Notes: a model not told the origin generated them from the sequence alone. 64,000 nt of DNA from Chryseosolibacter sp964551035 (GCA_964551035.1 CAZKBK010000014.1:43898-107897), one strand, 5' to 3'. Positions 51,784 to 60,874 are shown, counted from the stretch's first letter. Numbers and translations: made by a program.

Positions 51784-54000
51784 ATGAAACATCTTCAGAC
51801 TGTCGTGATTCTCCTACTGCTGCCATTCCTTTCATCGGTTGCACAGGAGATCTCCGGAAATGTTGTGCTGCAGACCACTGGTGCACCCATCCCCTTTGCA
51901 CATGTTACCTGTCCGGAGAGCGGTGAAGCTACCATGACCGATGAGAACGGCGCGTTCTCATTGAACCTAAATGACATCACCAAGGCGAAGACAATTGTTG
52001 CCAGTTTCGTAGGATATAAGCCGTGCATTAAATCCGTCCAACCGTCGATTTTCCGATATTCATTGGCGTTATCGGAAGATACCACTTATCTGCAGGTGAT
52101 CGAGATCAAAGCGACAGATCCCGTTGCCCTTCTCCGGCAGGCGGTAAGCAAAGTGTCGGCGAACCACGGTGGCAAACGTGTATTAACCTGCTTTTACAGA
52201 ATGGTGACGAAGAACCAGGAGAAGTACATTCAGTTATCGGAAGCCTCGTTTCAGCTTCTACAGGGGCATGACTTAAGACAGATCAAGTTGTTGAAAGCGC
52301 GTGAAGCAGAAGACAAAGATGCTTTTAACGGTGTGGGTATGGGCATAGGAACGCCGGTAGCTGCGGCCAAAGACATCGACATAACGCAAACGGTCAACGA
52401 GACATTTCTGAGTCGCTCATCGCTAAAAAAGCATACTTTCTTTTATGAGGGTGTTACCCACAAGAACGGTGTGGAAGTGCATGAGATCTCGTTCGACCAA
52501 AAGAAAATGAAACAAGCCCTGTACCGCGGCAAGATCTACCTCGATGTTGAAACGCTTGCGTTTGTGTCTGTGGAATATGAACTGAGCCCGAAAGGAATTG
52601 CGTATGTTAAGCCTGGCACGGCTGTGGAGAGAGCTGCGCTGAAATTACTCGACATCACCATCGAGCTGCTGGATCAGCGCACCACGCTTGACTATCGTCG
52701 ATACGGGGATAAGTGGTACCTGCACTATGTTCGCCGCGCAGAAGACGTGCGGGTAAAAAGCAGGCGTTATAATTTCGACGTCCCTGTCGCCTCTCGTAGC
52801 GAATACCTGGTGACACGGATCGATACGGTAAACGCGCAACCTTTCCCGGACGTCAAATATACGCGCGAAACGTTCCTCGAGTCTGCGAGCGACACCACGT
52901 CGGCGTTCTGGAAAAGCTACAACATTATCCCTACCACCATCCAATACGATGCCATAGCCCAAGAGATCGAACAACGCAATGGCTATGATGTAACCAAAGA
53001 CGAGTTGAAAGCCAGGATCCGGAAATTGCCGAAAGATCCGGCAACCCGTGTCGATTCTGTCTTAACCTATTACAATAAAAAAGGCCTGTTCAATGGACAG
53101 GCCCTCGTTAAGCACAATGGAAAAGTAATCTTACACCGGGGATACGGCTACGCCGATAAGGAACGGCTGATCCCTAATGACACGAGCACCGTTTTCCGCA
53201 TCGGCTCGATCGCAAAGACATTCACCAGCCGCATTATCTCATCTCTTGAAAACGACGGTCTGCTCGAGTACAGCGATACGATCCAGCGATTTCTTCCCTG
53301 GTACCCGCACAAGGGAATCACCATCCATCATCTTCTTACACATACGTCCGGAATCCCAAACTACACGGACCAGGCATCCTATATCGATTCGATCGCCCAT
53401 CAATTTTCGCTCGAGGCGCTGGTGCGCCGATTTGGTATAGCCACACCGTTGTTCTCGGCCGGCTCAAATTTCCGCTACAGTAATACAGGCTATACGATAC
53501 TGGCGCTTATTGCCGAAAAAGCATCCGGAAGATCTTTCGCAGACCTGTTCCGTGAACGCATCACAATCCCATTGCAGCTGACACATACTTCCTTCGGCAC
53601 TCCGGCGGATGCTAACATGGCGGTCGGATATTGGAATGCTGTACGCGAACCGTTCTACGTAATTACCAACACGGCAGGTGCTGGCGCGATCTGTTCAAAT
53701 GCATCAGACCTGCTGAAATGGGATGAAGCGCATTACGATCAACGCTTCGACATTTTGTTTCAGCCACGGGAATGGTATCACGACTGGGGATCTTATTATG
53801 GCTACGGATGGAATATCGACAAGTACCAGTTCTTCGCATCGAAAAAGCATACCATTCAATACCATGGAGGCACTGACTTTGGATTTAAATCTATGCTGGC
53901 AAGGCAGCCTGACCGTAAAAATCTCGTTGTGCTCTTGAATAACACGGGAGACTTTCCACTCTTCGATATTACGGATATAGTGTTCGATATACTAAACTGA
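51784..54000 (+). CDS. Exported serine beta-lactamase-fold protein with N-terminal carboxypeptidase-like domain
   Basis: A 738-residue protein with signal peptide (TVVILLLLPFLSSVAQ). Residues ~20-105 are a CarboxypepD-regulatory-like beta domain (ISGNVVLQTTGAPIPFAHVT), followed by a region up to ~410 as in many Bacteroidetes outer-membrane proteins. The C-terminal ~330 residues are a class C beta-lactamase/PBP fold: SxxK in GSIAKTFTS, YxN in FRYSNTGY, and HGG in QYHGGTDFG. It is likely an envelope peptidase or esterase rather than an antibiotic resistance enzyme; that is inference. Confidence 0.9.
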   Translation: MKHLQTVVILLLLPFLSSVAQEISGNVVLQTTGAPIPFAHVTCPESGEATMTDENGAFSLNLNDITKAKTIVASFVGYKPCIKSVQPSIFRYSLALSEDTTYLQVIEIKATDPVALLRQAVSKVSANHGGKRVLTCFYRMVTKNQEKYIQLSEASFQLLQGHDLRQIKLLKAREAEDKDAFNGVGMGIGTPVAAAKDIDITQTVNETFLSRSSLKKHTFFYEGVTHKNGVEVHEISFDQKKMKQALYRGKIYLDVETLAFVSVEYELSPKGIAYVKPGTAVERAALKLLDITIELLDQRTTLDYRRYGDKWYLHYVRRAEDVRVKSRRYNFDVPVASRSEYLVTRIDTVNAQPFPDVKYTRETFLESASDTTSAFWKSYNIIPTTIQYDAIAQEIEQRNGYDVTKDELKARIRKLPKDPATRVDSVLTYYNKKGLFNGQALVKHNGKVILHRGYGYADKERLIPNDTSTVFRIGSIAKTFTSRIISSLENDGLLEYSDTIQRFLPWYPHKGITIHHLLTHTSGIPNYTDQASYIDSIAHQFSLEALVRRFGIATPLFSAGSNFRYSNTGYTILALIAEKASGRSFADLFRERITIPLQLTHTSFGTPADANMAVGYWNAVREPFYVITNTAGAGAICSNASDLLKWDEAHYDQRFDILFQPREWYHDWGSYYGYGWNIDKYQFFASKKHTIQYHGGTDFGFKSMLARQPDRKNLVVLLNNTGDFPLFDITDIVFDILN

Positions 54001-54408
54001 CAAGCAGCGGTATTTGTCGAATGCATGGGTGCCCGCTGACCTTCCTGACTTTTCAGTCCAGACAAGCCTCAACTTTCTCTCGTTTAATAACCAACGCGAT
54101 GGCTATTGAAGAAAGGAATAGCCCGGTTTAATGGCAGTGGCGACTGAACCTTGTGCGCCATGAGCGGATTTATGGAAGGAAAGTCACCAATAACAAATAA
54201 GGCTGGCGCTTGCCAGTCGACAAAACCTTGGTTTGCTGAATAACTCAAGGGCTGGCGTAGTGAGTGCATGTCCCGTCCTACAGATGCGAACCGACCGCGT
54301 GTTCAACTGCCGTGAAGTATGGATCAGCATGTGTACGATCGACCTTCCTCAGCAGATTTTGCATCGGAAAGTAACTGAATTAATCAGCCGAAAAATCAAA
54401 GGATCAAC
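54001..54408. other. 408-bp gap without recognisable genes
   Basis: This gap lies between two convergent genes. It contains only short unsupported frames, no hairpin with a T-tract and no clear repeat. Confidence 0.5.
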
Positions 54409-56868
54409 TTAATCCTGGCCCACCAACGTGTAGATTTTCCCGGGCGCAGTTGCGATGTCGTATTGAAGTGTCTCTTCGAAGCTTAACACCCGGATATTTG
54501 CTTTTGATGAAACAATGGGCTTTGGTGTTTCATCCACATAGAAGAATTCGTTATTGTTGCTGCCGGATGCCTGAGTAAGATCTTTTCCATCGTCGAGCTT
54601 CATCGCGTTTGGTACGCGAAGCCGAAGATTTCCGCCAAGCATTGACCTGATGATAAGTTTAGAAATCTTTCCGTCTTTCCATTCCATGCTGATGAGCTCA
54701 AACCCTCCCCTGGCGCGTAAGCCAGTAATGCGGCCGGTCTGCCAACGATCAGGAAGCGCGGGAAGCAAGTGCAGCGCTCCATCCGAGCTTTGCATTAGCA
54801 TTTCCGCAATACCGGATGTACACCCAAAGTTGCCATCAATTTGAAAAGGCGGATGTGCATCGAAGAGATTATTGTAGGTGCCACCACCACCCGGATTTGT
54901 CCCTACGGGGGTTAGCTGATCCTGGATCAATTTGTAAGCATGATTTCCATCGAGCATCCTTGCCCACCAGTTGACTTTCCAGCCCATACTCCAACCGGTC
55001 GACACATCCCCGCGATGGGTGAGCGTTTTCGCTGCCGCCGCGTGGAGCAGCGGCGTGCGATAAGGAGAAATCTGGTTGGAAGGAAACAGGCCGTACAAAT
55101 GTGAAATGTGACGGTGCTCATCTTTTGGGTCATCGATGTCGTCAAGCCACTCCTGCAATTGTCCGTGTTGACCGATGTGCATCGGCGGAAGTTTACCGCG
55201 CATCGCTTTTAGTGTGTTGGAAAACAAATCGTCCCTGCCAAGGATTTCCGCCGCGCGGATAGTTGTACTGAATATGTCGAATACAATCTGATTATCCATT
55301 GTGGTACCCGCGGCGAGAGAAGTTTCTTCGTGTGCTTTTGGCGCGTTTTCAGGTGACATTCCGGGATTGACAACAAGCCATGGTTCCGTAGGATGCTTCA
55401 CTAGAAAATCAACATAAAAAAGCGCAGCGCCTTTCAAGACCGGATATACAGATTGCAGATATTTCTTGTTGCCACTGTAAAGGTAGTGTTCCCACAAGTG
55501 TTGACTCATCCAGCCCGGACTGCCCGTCCAGCATCCCCACAACGGTCCGTCTACCGCTCCGGTCGTGCGCCATAGATCTGTATTGTGGTGCGCGGCCCAT
55601 CCACGGGCTCCATACATCACACGCGCTGTCTCCCGTCCGGTTTCCGAAAGCTCCTTCACCATCTGAAGAAAGGGTTCGTGCACCTCTGCCAGGTTCGTCT
55701 TCTCAGCGGGCCAGTAGTTCATTTCCGCGTTAATGTTGATCGTGTATTTACTATCCCAAGGTGGATGCATGAAAGGATTCCAGATTCCCTGAAGATTTGC
55801 CGGTTGTCCTCCCGGCTGCGATGACGAGATCAGCAAATAACGTCCGAACTGAAAATAAAGAGCGACTAATTGCGGATCATCTGACGTCCTGAAATTTTTC
55901 AGTCGTTCGTCAATAGGAAGTTTTGCAGCGTCGGTTGTGCCCAGGTCGAGTGTCACCCGATCAAAATATTTTTGATACGCAACGGTGTGCGCTTTCCGCA
56001 ATGCATCAAATGACCTGGAATACGCCTGGTCGAGGTAACTTGTCGCGCGCTTCCGGTCATCTCCGCTGATGTCGCTGTAGTTGTTGAAATTTGTTGCGAT
56101 CGAGATATAGATGGTTACCGAGTTTGCTTCTTTTACAATCAGAGAAGTATCCGTTGTCGCGACTGCCCCTCCGTCGGTCTTAATTCTTGAAATAGCACTG
56201 AAGCGAACTTTTCCTTCAACGCCTTCGTGATCGATTGTCGTTCCCGCTAAGATCAATTCATTCGCACGAACAGATAGCCTCGCTTTGGGTTGAGGAGTGG
56301 TAAAATTGGCCGTAAAGGAAAGGCTCTTTGGCTTACTTGCTGTCAACCGCACTGCGATGACCCGATCGGCAAGCGAAGCGATAATTTCTCTCACATAATG
56401 AACATTGCCAACCGTGTAAGACACATTTGCAATTGCATTTCCCAGGTCCAGATCACGATAGTAATTTGTGCAAGCCTCATGCCCGCGGAATGAAAGCTCC
56501 AGGTTTCCGACAGGCTGAAACATCTGGCCATGTGATTTTTTAGTGATGACAGTTTTGCCCACAAGCTGCTCCGCCTCCTTGTAGCGCCCCTCGAATATCA
56601 GTTGCCTGATTTTCGGAAGCGCAGCCAACGCCTCCGGATTATCATTGCGATTCGGACTTCCACTCCATATCGTATGCTCATTCAGCTGAATAATTTCCTT
56701 CTCCGGATTTCCATAGACCATAGCACCCAGCCTCCCATTCCCTATCGGCAACGCGTTTTCCCAGGTTTTACCCGAGGGTGTTTTATACCAAAGCTTGAAA
56801 GGCGCTTTTTCCTGCCCGTAGGCTATTACCGGGAGAACCAGTAGGAAAAGGAATAGTATACGCTTCAT
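54409..56868 (-). CDS. Glycoside hydrolase family 95 (alpha-L-fucosidase-type)
   Basis: An 819-residue exported enzyme with signal peptide MKRILFLFLLVLPVIAYG. Family motifs: KLWYKTPSGKTWENALPIGN, GRLGAMVYG, QLNEHTIWSGSPNRND, then the catalytic (alpha/alpha)6 domain with NINAEMNYWPAEKTNL, WRTTGAVDGPLWGCW and GGGTYNNLFDAHPPFQIDGN, and the C-terminal beta domain. GH95 enzymes remove 1,2-linked fucose (some act on L-galactose) from glycans by inversion. There is no SusC/D pair next to it, so it is not in a full PUL. Confidence 0.95.
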   Translation of the reverse strand: MKRILFLFLLVLPVIAYGQEKAPFKLWYKTPSGKTWENALPIGNGRLGAMVYGNPEKEIIQLNEHTIWSGSPNRNDNPEALAALPKIRQLIFEGRYKEAEQLVGKTVITKKSHGQMFQPVGNLELSFRGHEACTNYYRDLDLGNAIANVSYTVGNVHYVREIIASLADRVIAVRLTASKPKSLSFTANFTTPQPKARLSVRANELILAGTTIDHEGVEGKVRFSAISRIKTDGGAVATTDTSLIVKEANSVTIYISIATNFNNYSDISGDDRKRATSYLDQAYSRSFDALRKAHTVAYQKYFDRVTLDLGTTDAAKLPIDERLKNFRTSDDPQLVALYFQFGRYLLISSSQPGGQPANLQGIWNPFMHPPWDSKYTININAEMNYWPAEKTNLAEVHEPFLQMVKELSETGRETARVMYGARGWAAHHNTDLWRTTGAVDGPLWGCWTGSPGWMSQHLWEHYLYSGNKKYLQSVYPVLKGAALFYVDFLVKHPTEPWLVVNPGMSPENAPKAHEETSLAAGTTMDNQIVFDIFSTTIRAAEILGRDDLFSNTLKAMRGKLPPMHIGQHGQLQEWLDDIDDPKDEHRHISHLYGLFPSNQISPYRTPLLHAAAAKTLTHRGDVSTGWSMGWKVNWWARMLDGNHAYKLIQDQLTPVGTNPGGGGTYNNLFDAHPPFQIDGNFGCTSGIAEMLMQSSDGALHLLPALPDRWQTGRITGLRARGGFELISMEWKDGKISKLIIRSMLGGNLRLRVPNAMKLDDGKDLTQASGSNNNEFFYVDETPKPIVSSKANIRVLSFEETLQYDIATAPGKIYTLVGQD

Positions 56869-56897
56869 CAGACCTTAAAATTCTATAAAGTATTCTC

Positions 56898-57167
56898 TTA
56901 TGAGACTTCAATCATCGCTTTAATCACGCCTGTATCCGGATTCAACCAGCTTTCAAAATGTTTTGTCAAATCATTGAAAGCGGATCGGTGTTTAATATAG
57001 GTTTCCGGTTTCACGAGCTGGTTTTTCAACGCCCTGATGACATGCTCGAAATCCTCTCGTGTAGCATTTCTGCTACTCATCAATGTACCTTCTCGTTTGT
57101 GAAATTCCGGATGGCTAAAAGAAATAGTGTCGCGCTGTAAACCGATAAGAACGTAGCGTCAACCGTG
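56898..57167 (-). pseudogene. Zinc-binding alcohol dehydrogenase remnant (C-terminal part)
   Basis: The minus strand shows the last ~90 residues of a medium-chain dehydrogenase/quinone reductase: RYVLIGLQRDTISFSHPEFH, then SSRNATREDFEHVIRALKNQ, ending GVIKAMIEVS. A TGA at 57159-57161 sits where the family has the Gly of HGGRYVLIG (one base from GGA). Nothing recognisable continues upstream before the lipoprotein gene. It is therefore a decayed 3' fragment. Confidence 0.75.
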
Positions 57168-57225
57168 TATTCGACTCCTAATTTCCAGCGACAAAATTTT
57201 AACCCTTGCTGATTGATGTCGAGGG

Positions 57226-57648
57226 CTACTCTAAAATCCATAGCCGCACAAAAACACTGTCCCCTTCAACACCGGAAATAAAGTTGACCCTGTATTGCGG
57301 AGTTTCCCAGACATACTGACCAAGGTCAGACTTTGTAGCACTAGACACATCAAATTTCAGATTGATTTCCTTTCCAACCAGGTTTAGGGACCGATTGATC
57401 GATTGCCTGAATAGATCAGGCTTTTCGAGTCCGCCTTTATAGCTGTATTCGATGAATCTTACTTCTTCAAGGGAGTCGTAAAATGTATCTGTAAATGTAC
57501 CGTATTCCGCCTCTAAATCAGCGGCGAGCTTTTCAGTTGGGGTCAGAGACTTATCCGTGGCGGCTTCGCTATTGGTGCCAGCTGATGAGCACTTAAACAA
57601 TGCACACCCCATAAAGATAAACGCCAGTATTCCATTAAAATGCTTCAT
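57226..57648 (-). CDS. Small lipoprotein of unknown function
   Basis: A 140-residue protein from ATG 57648 with a lipoprotein signal (LAFIFMGCALFKCSSAG; Cys at about 20). The mature part reads SLTPTEKLAADLEAEYGTFT, then RFIEYSYKGGLEKPDLFRQS, and ends YRVNFISGVEGDSVFVRLWI. It looks like a small beta-rich outer-membrane or periplasmic lipoprotein. I do not recognise the family. It is divergent from the ArsR-SRPBCC pair. Confidence 0.6.
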   Translation of the reverse strand: MKHFNGILAFIFMGCALFKCSSAGTNSEAATDKSLTPTEKLAADLEAEYGTFTDTFYDSLEEVRFIEYSYKGGLEKPDLFRQSINRSLNLVGKEINLKFDVSSATKSDLGQYVWETPQYRVNFISGVEGDSVFVRLWILE

Positions 57649-57731
57649 AGTTAGTTGCGTTTCCAGAACTGTTGAAGGTACTAAAACGGTTGACAAGGCG
57701 CCACACCCCTAAAAATATTCTCAAATAAAAC

Positions 57732-57779
57732 TTGCGCAACCAGATAATTGCGTATATATTTGCAACCATGTAATTGCAT
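57732..57779 (+). promoter_or_regulatory. ArsR promoter with paired operators
   Basis: TTG at 57732-57734 and TATATTTG at 57755-57762 fit a Bacteroidetes promoter. The 17-base word CAACCAgaTAATTGCgT (57737-57753) recurs as CAACCAtgTAATTGCaT (57763-57779), 26 bp apart, on both sides of the -7 element. It fits repressor binding sites. Confidence 0.6.
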
Positions 57780-57790
57780 GATAAGACGAT

Positions 57791-58117
57791 ATGGAAACAA
57801 GACGAGATGTATTTCAGGCGATCGCTGACCCTACGCGAAGGGCGATTTTGTTGTTGCTTGCCGCCCAGGCCATGACACCCAACGCCCTGGCGGAAGAATT
57901 TCACACCAGCAGGCAAGCGGTGTCGAAGCATATTCAAATTCTCACCGAATGTGAACTGGTAAAGCAGGAGCAAAAAGGAAGGGAAATTTACTATCACATC
58001 CACGCCACGAAGATCAACGAAGTCGATGACTGGGTCCGGCAATTCAAAAACATCCTGGAAACTCAGTTCGCGCAACTGGACAAAGTACTATCAACACTTA
58101 AAAAACAAAAAAAATGA
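57791..58117 (+). CDS. ArsR-family transcriptional regulator
   Basis: A 108-residue winged-helix repressor. It reads ETRRDVFQAIADPTRRAILL, MTPNALAEEFHTSRQAVSKH, QILTECELVKQEQKGREIYY, and HINEVDDWVRQF-like helix 6. There are no Cys metal sites, so it is likely not a metal sensor. It overlaps the SRPBCC gene by 4 bases, a common pairing in Bacteroidetes. A repeated word in its promoter suggests autoregulation. Confidence 0.92.
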   Translation: METRRDVFQAIADPTRRAILLLLAAQAMTPNALAEEFHTSRQAVSKHIQILTECELVKQEQKGREIYYHIHATKINEVDDWVRQFKNILETQFAQLDKVLSTLKKQKK

Positions 58118-58617
58118 ACAACAATTTGCTCTTCGAATTTACTGTCGACAAGACAGCAAAAAAGGTATTCATCACCCGGGAATTCGATGCCGACCTTTCA
58201 CTGGTGTGGGATGCCTTTACAAAAGCCGAAATCCTCGACCAATGGGTTGCGCCCAAACCCTACGTGTCAAAAACAAAGGTTATGGATTTCAGGGTTGGCG
58301 GGCGAAGGTTCTATGCTATGGTAGGCCCCGACGGCCAGGAGTTCTGGTCTATCCAGCAATACACTTCCATCAGTCCCAAAACCCACTTTAAAATGTTCAA
58401 CGCCTTTGCGGACAAAGATGAGAACCCCCAGTTGCCGGGCTCTGACTGGGATTACACGTTCACTGAAGAAAACGGCAAGACGAAAGTCCATATTTCGATT
58501 TACAACGAGTCGCGTGAGCGCATGGAAAAAATGATTGAAATGGGCTTTACAGAAGGATTCAAAGCTTCCATGAGCAACCTGGAAAGTCTGTTGGAAACGT
58601 TGGTGCAGCAACGCTAA
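58114..58617 (+). CDS. SRPBCC/AHSA1-domain protein
   Basis: A 167-residue protein with the AHSA1 (START-like) fold: FITREFDADLSLVWDAFTKAE, LDQWVAPKPYVSKTKVMDFR, VGGRRFYAMVGPDGQEFW, then the C-terminal MIEMGFTEGFKASMSNLESLL. Such proteins bind small hydrophobic ligands. With ArsR it forms a typical two-gene unit; the ligand is unknown. Confidence 0.92.
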   Translation: MNNNLLFEFTVDKTAKKVFITREFDADLSLVWDAFTKAEILDQWVAPKPYVSKTKVMDFRVGGRRFYAMVGPDGQEFWSIQQYTSISPKTHFKMFNAFADKDENPQLPGSDWDYTFTEENGKTKVHISIYNESRERMEKMIEMGFTEGFKASMSNLESLLETLVQQR

Positions 58618-58647
58618 GCAGGAAACGCACCACCACCGGTCGGTATC

Positions 58648-58857
58648 ATGGTCGAGGTCTTTAAAACGAACGTTCAGAGAAAGGCACAGAGCAAACGACT
58701 GCTTCGTGCCTTATCTGAGACGTTCCCTTCGTTGAGAATAAATTTTGACCTGTCAGACTGCGACAAGGTCCTTAGGGTTGAAGGAGAAAATATGGAGGCG
58801 TTGCCCATAATGATACTCCTGCGGGAGTACGGGTTTACCTGTGAGGTGCTGGAATAA
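58648..58857 (+). CDS. Small conserved hypothetical protein (ferredoxin-like layout)
   Basis: A 69-residue protein: MVEVFKTNVQRKAQSKRLLR, FPSLRINFDLSDCDKVLRVE, LREYGFTCEVLE. The beta-alpha-beta-beta-alpha-beta pattern matches HMA-like small proteins frequent in Bacteroidetes, without the CxxC metal motif. It follows the SRPBCC gene by 30 bases. Confidence 0.75.
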   Translation: MVEVFKTNVQRKAQSKRLLRALSETFPSLRINFDLSDCDKVLRVEGENMEALPIMILLREYGFTCEVLE

Positions 58858-58952
58858 CGCAGTCCTATGAACAAGTCCGAAGTATTCCGGAGCCGTTTCT
58901 TCGTTTGGTCCACAACGGTGGTCGGGATTGTATAGCGTGCCACCGTCCCAGC

Positions 58953-59189
58953 TTATCCGACAATTTTTTCCAACTGGTTTTGTGATGCTCCCAGGGCAAA
59001 CAATGTACGAACCATCAGATCAATAGACACTGAAGGGTCTCCTGATTCCATTTTCGCCACCCGCGACTGGCTTGATTTGATCTTATGGGCCAGTTCCGTT
59101 TGCGTGAAACGCCTGGCTTTCCGGTACGCCTGTATCTTCATACCCAGGGCCATCTTAAGTTCAATTAATTTCACTTCCTCGGGTGACAA
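58953..59189 (-). CDS. XRE/HigA-like HTH protein, probably N-terminally truncated
   Basis: A 78-residue HTH protein: ELKMALGMKIQAYRKARRFT, QTELAHKIKSSQSRVAKMES, GDPSVSIDLMVRTLFALGAS. The only start is TTG 59189. Upstream in frame is KVGGVQEFLG, which belongs to the normal N-terminus of such proteins, but it has no start codon and hits a TGA. The 5' end therefore seems lost. No partner toxin is present. Confidence 0.7.
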   Translation of the reverse strand: MSPEEVKLIELKMALGMKIQAYRKARRFTQTELAHKIKSSQSRVAKMESGDPSVSIDLMVRTLFALGASQNQLEKIVG

Positions 59190-59279
59190 GCCCAGAAATT
59201 CCTGAACGCCACCTACCTTAAACGCATCACTCCCTGCCGTCGCAACCCTCCCTCACCCCAGGGCTACACGACTGCTCCA

Positions 59280-59504
59280 CTACCCCATCGTTCCCATCTC
59301 CATGATCTTGTCGGGGGGAAGGCCGGTCAGCACCTCCATGATGATGAGGAGTTGCGGGATGCTGAAGTAGTAGCCATCCGGCGGACCGATCTTGTCCTTA
59401 TACTTTGCGAGCCATTTGTCCAGAGTTTTCTTCGACACATTGAACCAGGCCGCAATCTGTTTTTTGTTAGTGGGCAAAAGCACAAATCCTTTTGGCAGTT
59501 CCAT
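59280..59504 (-). CDS. Small HTH protein
   Basis: A 74-residue protein from ATG 59504; a longer frame runs past the promoter. It reads MELPKGFVLLPTNKKQIAAW, FNVSKKTLDKWLAKYKDKIG, then FSIPQLLIIMEVLTGLPPDK. The first half is a helix-turn-helix. It resembles small HTH proteins of Bacteroidetes mobile regions. A -7 element lies upstream. Confidence 0.72.
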   Translation of the reverse strand: MELPKGFVLLPTNKKQIAAWFNVSKKTLDKWLAKYKDKIGPPDGYYFSIPQLLIIMEVLTGLPPDKIMEMGTMG

Positions 59505-59525
59505 GTCTGTATATTTTTGTTTTAT

Positions 59526-59533
59526 CAAACCTA
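59526..59533 (-). promoter_or_regulatory. -7 element of the small HTH gene
   Basis: On the minus strand it reads TAGGTTTG, a perfect TAnnTTTG, 21 bases before ATG 59504. Confidence 0.5.
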
Positions 59534-59720
59534 ACATACCACACGAAATCGAACTACCATTAATCAACAAAAAACGCGGGGCGCTTATTGCACCGCCGAC
59601 CATGTGAATTTATCGTAGAATCAAAAATTACTTGTGTGCCCGCCCACAGTCCACACAGACCCCAGCCAGCACGTTGCAACACGGATGTGGTCTTGCGCGT
59701 TCTTTCAGACCTATGCCCTA

Positions 59721-59775
59721 TGCCTGTCTAATGCCTGTGTAACGCCTATCTAATGCATGTCTAATGCCTGTCTAA
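59721..59775. repeat. 11-bp tandem array, five copies
   Basis: ATGCCTGTCTA is repeated five times with one to three changes in three of the copies. Confidence 0.92.
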
Positions 59776-59840
59776 CCTAGGGTTCAGGCTTTTCTGTGTG
59801 AAATTGGGAAGGATTCTCAAATAGAAACCATTGTGGAATT

Positions 59841-59897
59841 AGTGCGCAAAAGTGAGTAAAAGCGCGGAAGAGTGCGGAAGAGTGCGCAAAAGCGCGA
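59841..59897. repeat. 10-bp tandem array, about six copies
   Basis: AGTGCGCAAA-type units (AGTGAGTAAA, AGCGCGGAAG, AGTGCGGAAG) are repeated head to tail. Apart from this and the 11-bp array, 59534-60082 has no gene. Confidence 0.9.
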
Positions 59898-60082
59898 TAC
59901 CGCACAACATCCTGGCGGCCGGCGGCGTCTCAATAGCAAGCATCCCGACCCTGGGTCCGGCGTAGCGCCAACCGCGTCGATGATGGTACCAGCGGTGAGC
60001 CGCGCGCGACGTTTACTAGTGGCCTCGAGCGCGGCGTGAAACTCCGGGTGGCATTGGATGTGAAATCCAAATTTGAATTGTC

Positions 60083-60874
60083 ATGAGTAAGAAACAGATT
60101 GGGATAGTGCCGTTGACCGGTACTATCGGAAACATCACCTTCTATGAGAAGGATGGTGAGTATCGCGCACGTAAGAAGACCAGCCTGACGAAGCAGCGGA
60201 TCATGAACGATCCGAGCTACGAGGCTTTCCGCGAAAATCTCTCGGAGATCAAAAGCCAGTCTATCGCGACGAGCTCGATCCTGTCGGCGTTGCCGAAGAC
60301 GCTCAAGGTACGTGACAGCAAGTTTCACCTGCGTCTCCGTTCGGTCCTCAACAAGATCAACAAAGGATCGCCCGGTACCGACGGGGAACGCGGCGTGGTC
60401 ATCACCCGGCAGAAGCAGAAACTGGCCCACATGGAGATGAACAGCGGGAGCAGTTTCAAGGACGCGTGCAACGTGGTGGTGCAATCCACGCCCGCCGCAT
60501 CCCGGAACAGTTCGACGGTTTCGTTCAGCCTCGACATGGAGGACATGGAGGTGCCCAGGAACGCCACGCATTTTCGTCTGGTGCATGAGTTGGGTGTCGT
60601 GTCTGATGTGATCTTCAACGCCGTTGACCGGAAGTACGAGCACGCCTCGCCGGAAATCGATCGCGTCAGCGCCCACGCCTACTCGGAGACCCTGGCCCTT
60701 GATTCGGCCGAGCCGGTGGACGTGTCGCTGACGACAACGCTTCCGCTGGAGGCAATCCCGGACACCGCTTCCGTGGTGGAAGGACTGGCCATCCAGTTCT
60801 ACAAGACCGGCGCCGAGGGGAAACTCAAGCGCCTGGTGGATGGTGCCGCAGGGTTCGTGGTGAATGTGTTCTGA
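60083..60874 (+). CDS. Conserved protein of unknown function (GTIGNITFY-type)
   Basis: A 263-residue soluble protein. It begins KKQIGIVPLTGTIGNITFYE, followed by KKTSLTKQRIMNDPSYEAFR. The middle reads FHLRLRSVLNKINKGSPGTD, and the rest is beta-rich (TVSFSLDMEDMEVPRNATHF). No signal peptide is visible. I recall similar N-termini in other Bacteroidetes proteins without known function. It has its own terminator and lies after two short tandem arrays. An inverted repeat TTGGAT-gtgaa-ATCCAA lies at 60054-60070. Confidence 0.82.
   Translation: MSKKQIGIVPLTGTIGNITFYEKDGEYRARKKTSLTKQRIMNDPSYEAFRENLSEIKSQSIATSSILSALPKTLKVRDSKFHLRLRSVLNKINKGSPGTDGERGVVITRQKQKLAHMEMNSGSSFKDACNVVVQSTPAASRNSSTVSFSLDMEDMEVPRNATHFRLVHELGVVSDVIFNAVDRKYEHASPEIDRVSAHAYSETLALDSAEPVDVSLTTTLPLEAIPDTASVVEGLAIQFYKTGAEGKLKRLVDGAAGFVVNVF

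Noticed and set aside
51784..54000. Antibiotic-resistance beta-lactamase
   Set aside because: The beta-lactamase fold is fused to an N-terminal carboxypeptidase-like domain typical of Bacteroidetes envelope proteins, so drug hydrolysis is not supported.
54084..54269. A 61-residue minus-strand frame in the 54.0-54.4 kb gap
   Set aside because: No motif, no promoter and no neighbour support; chance is likely.
59721..59897. CRISPR or phage attachment array
   Set aside because: Units of 10-11 bases without spacers and no cas or integrase genes nearby.
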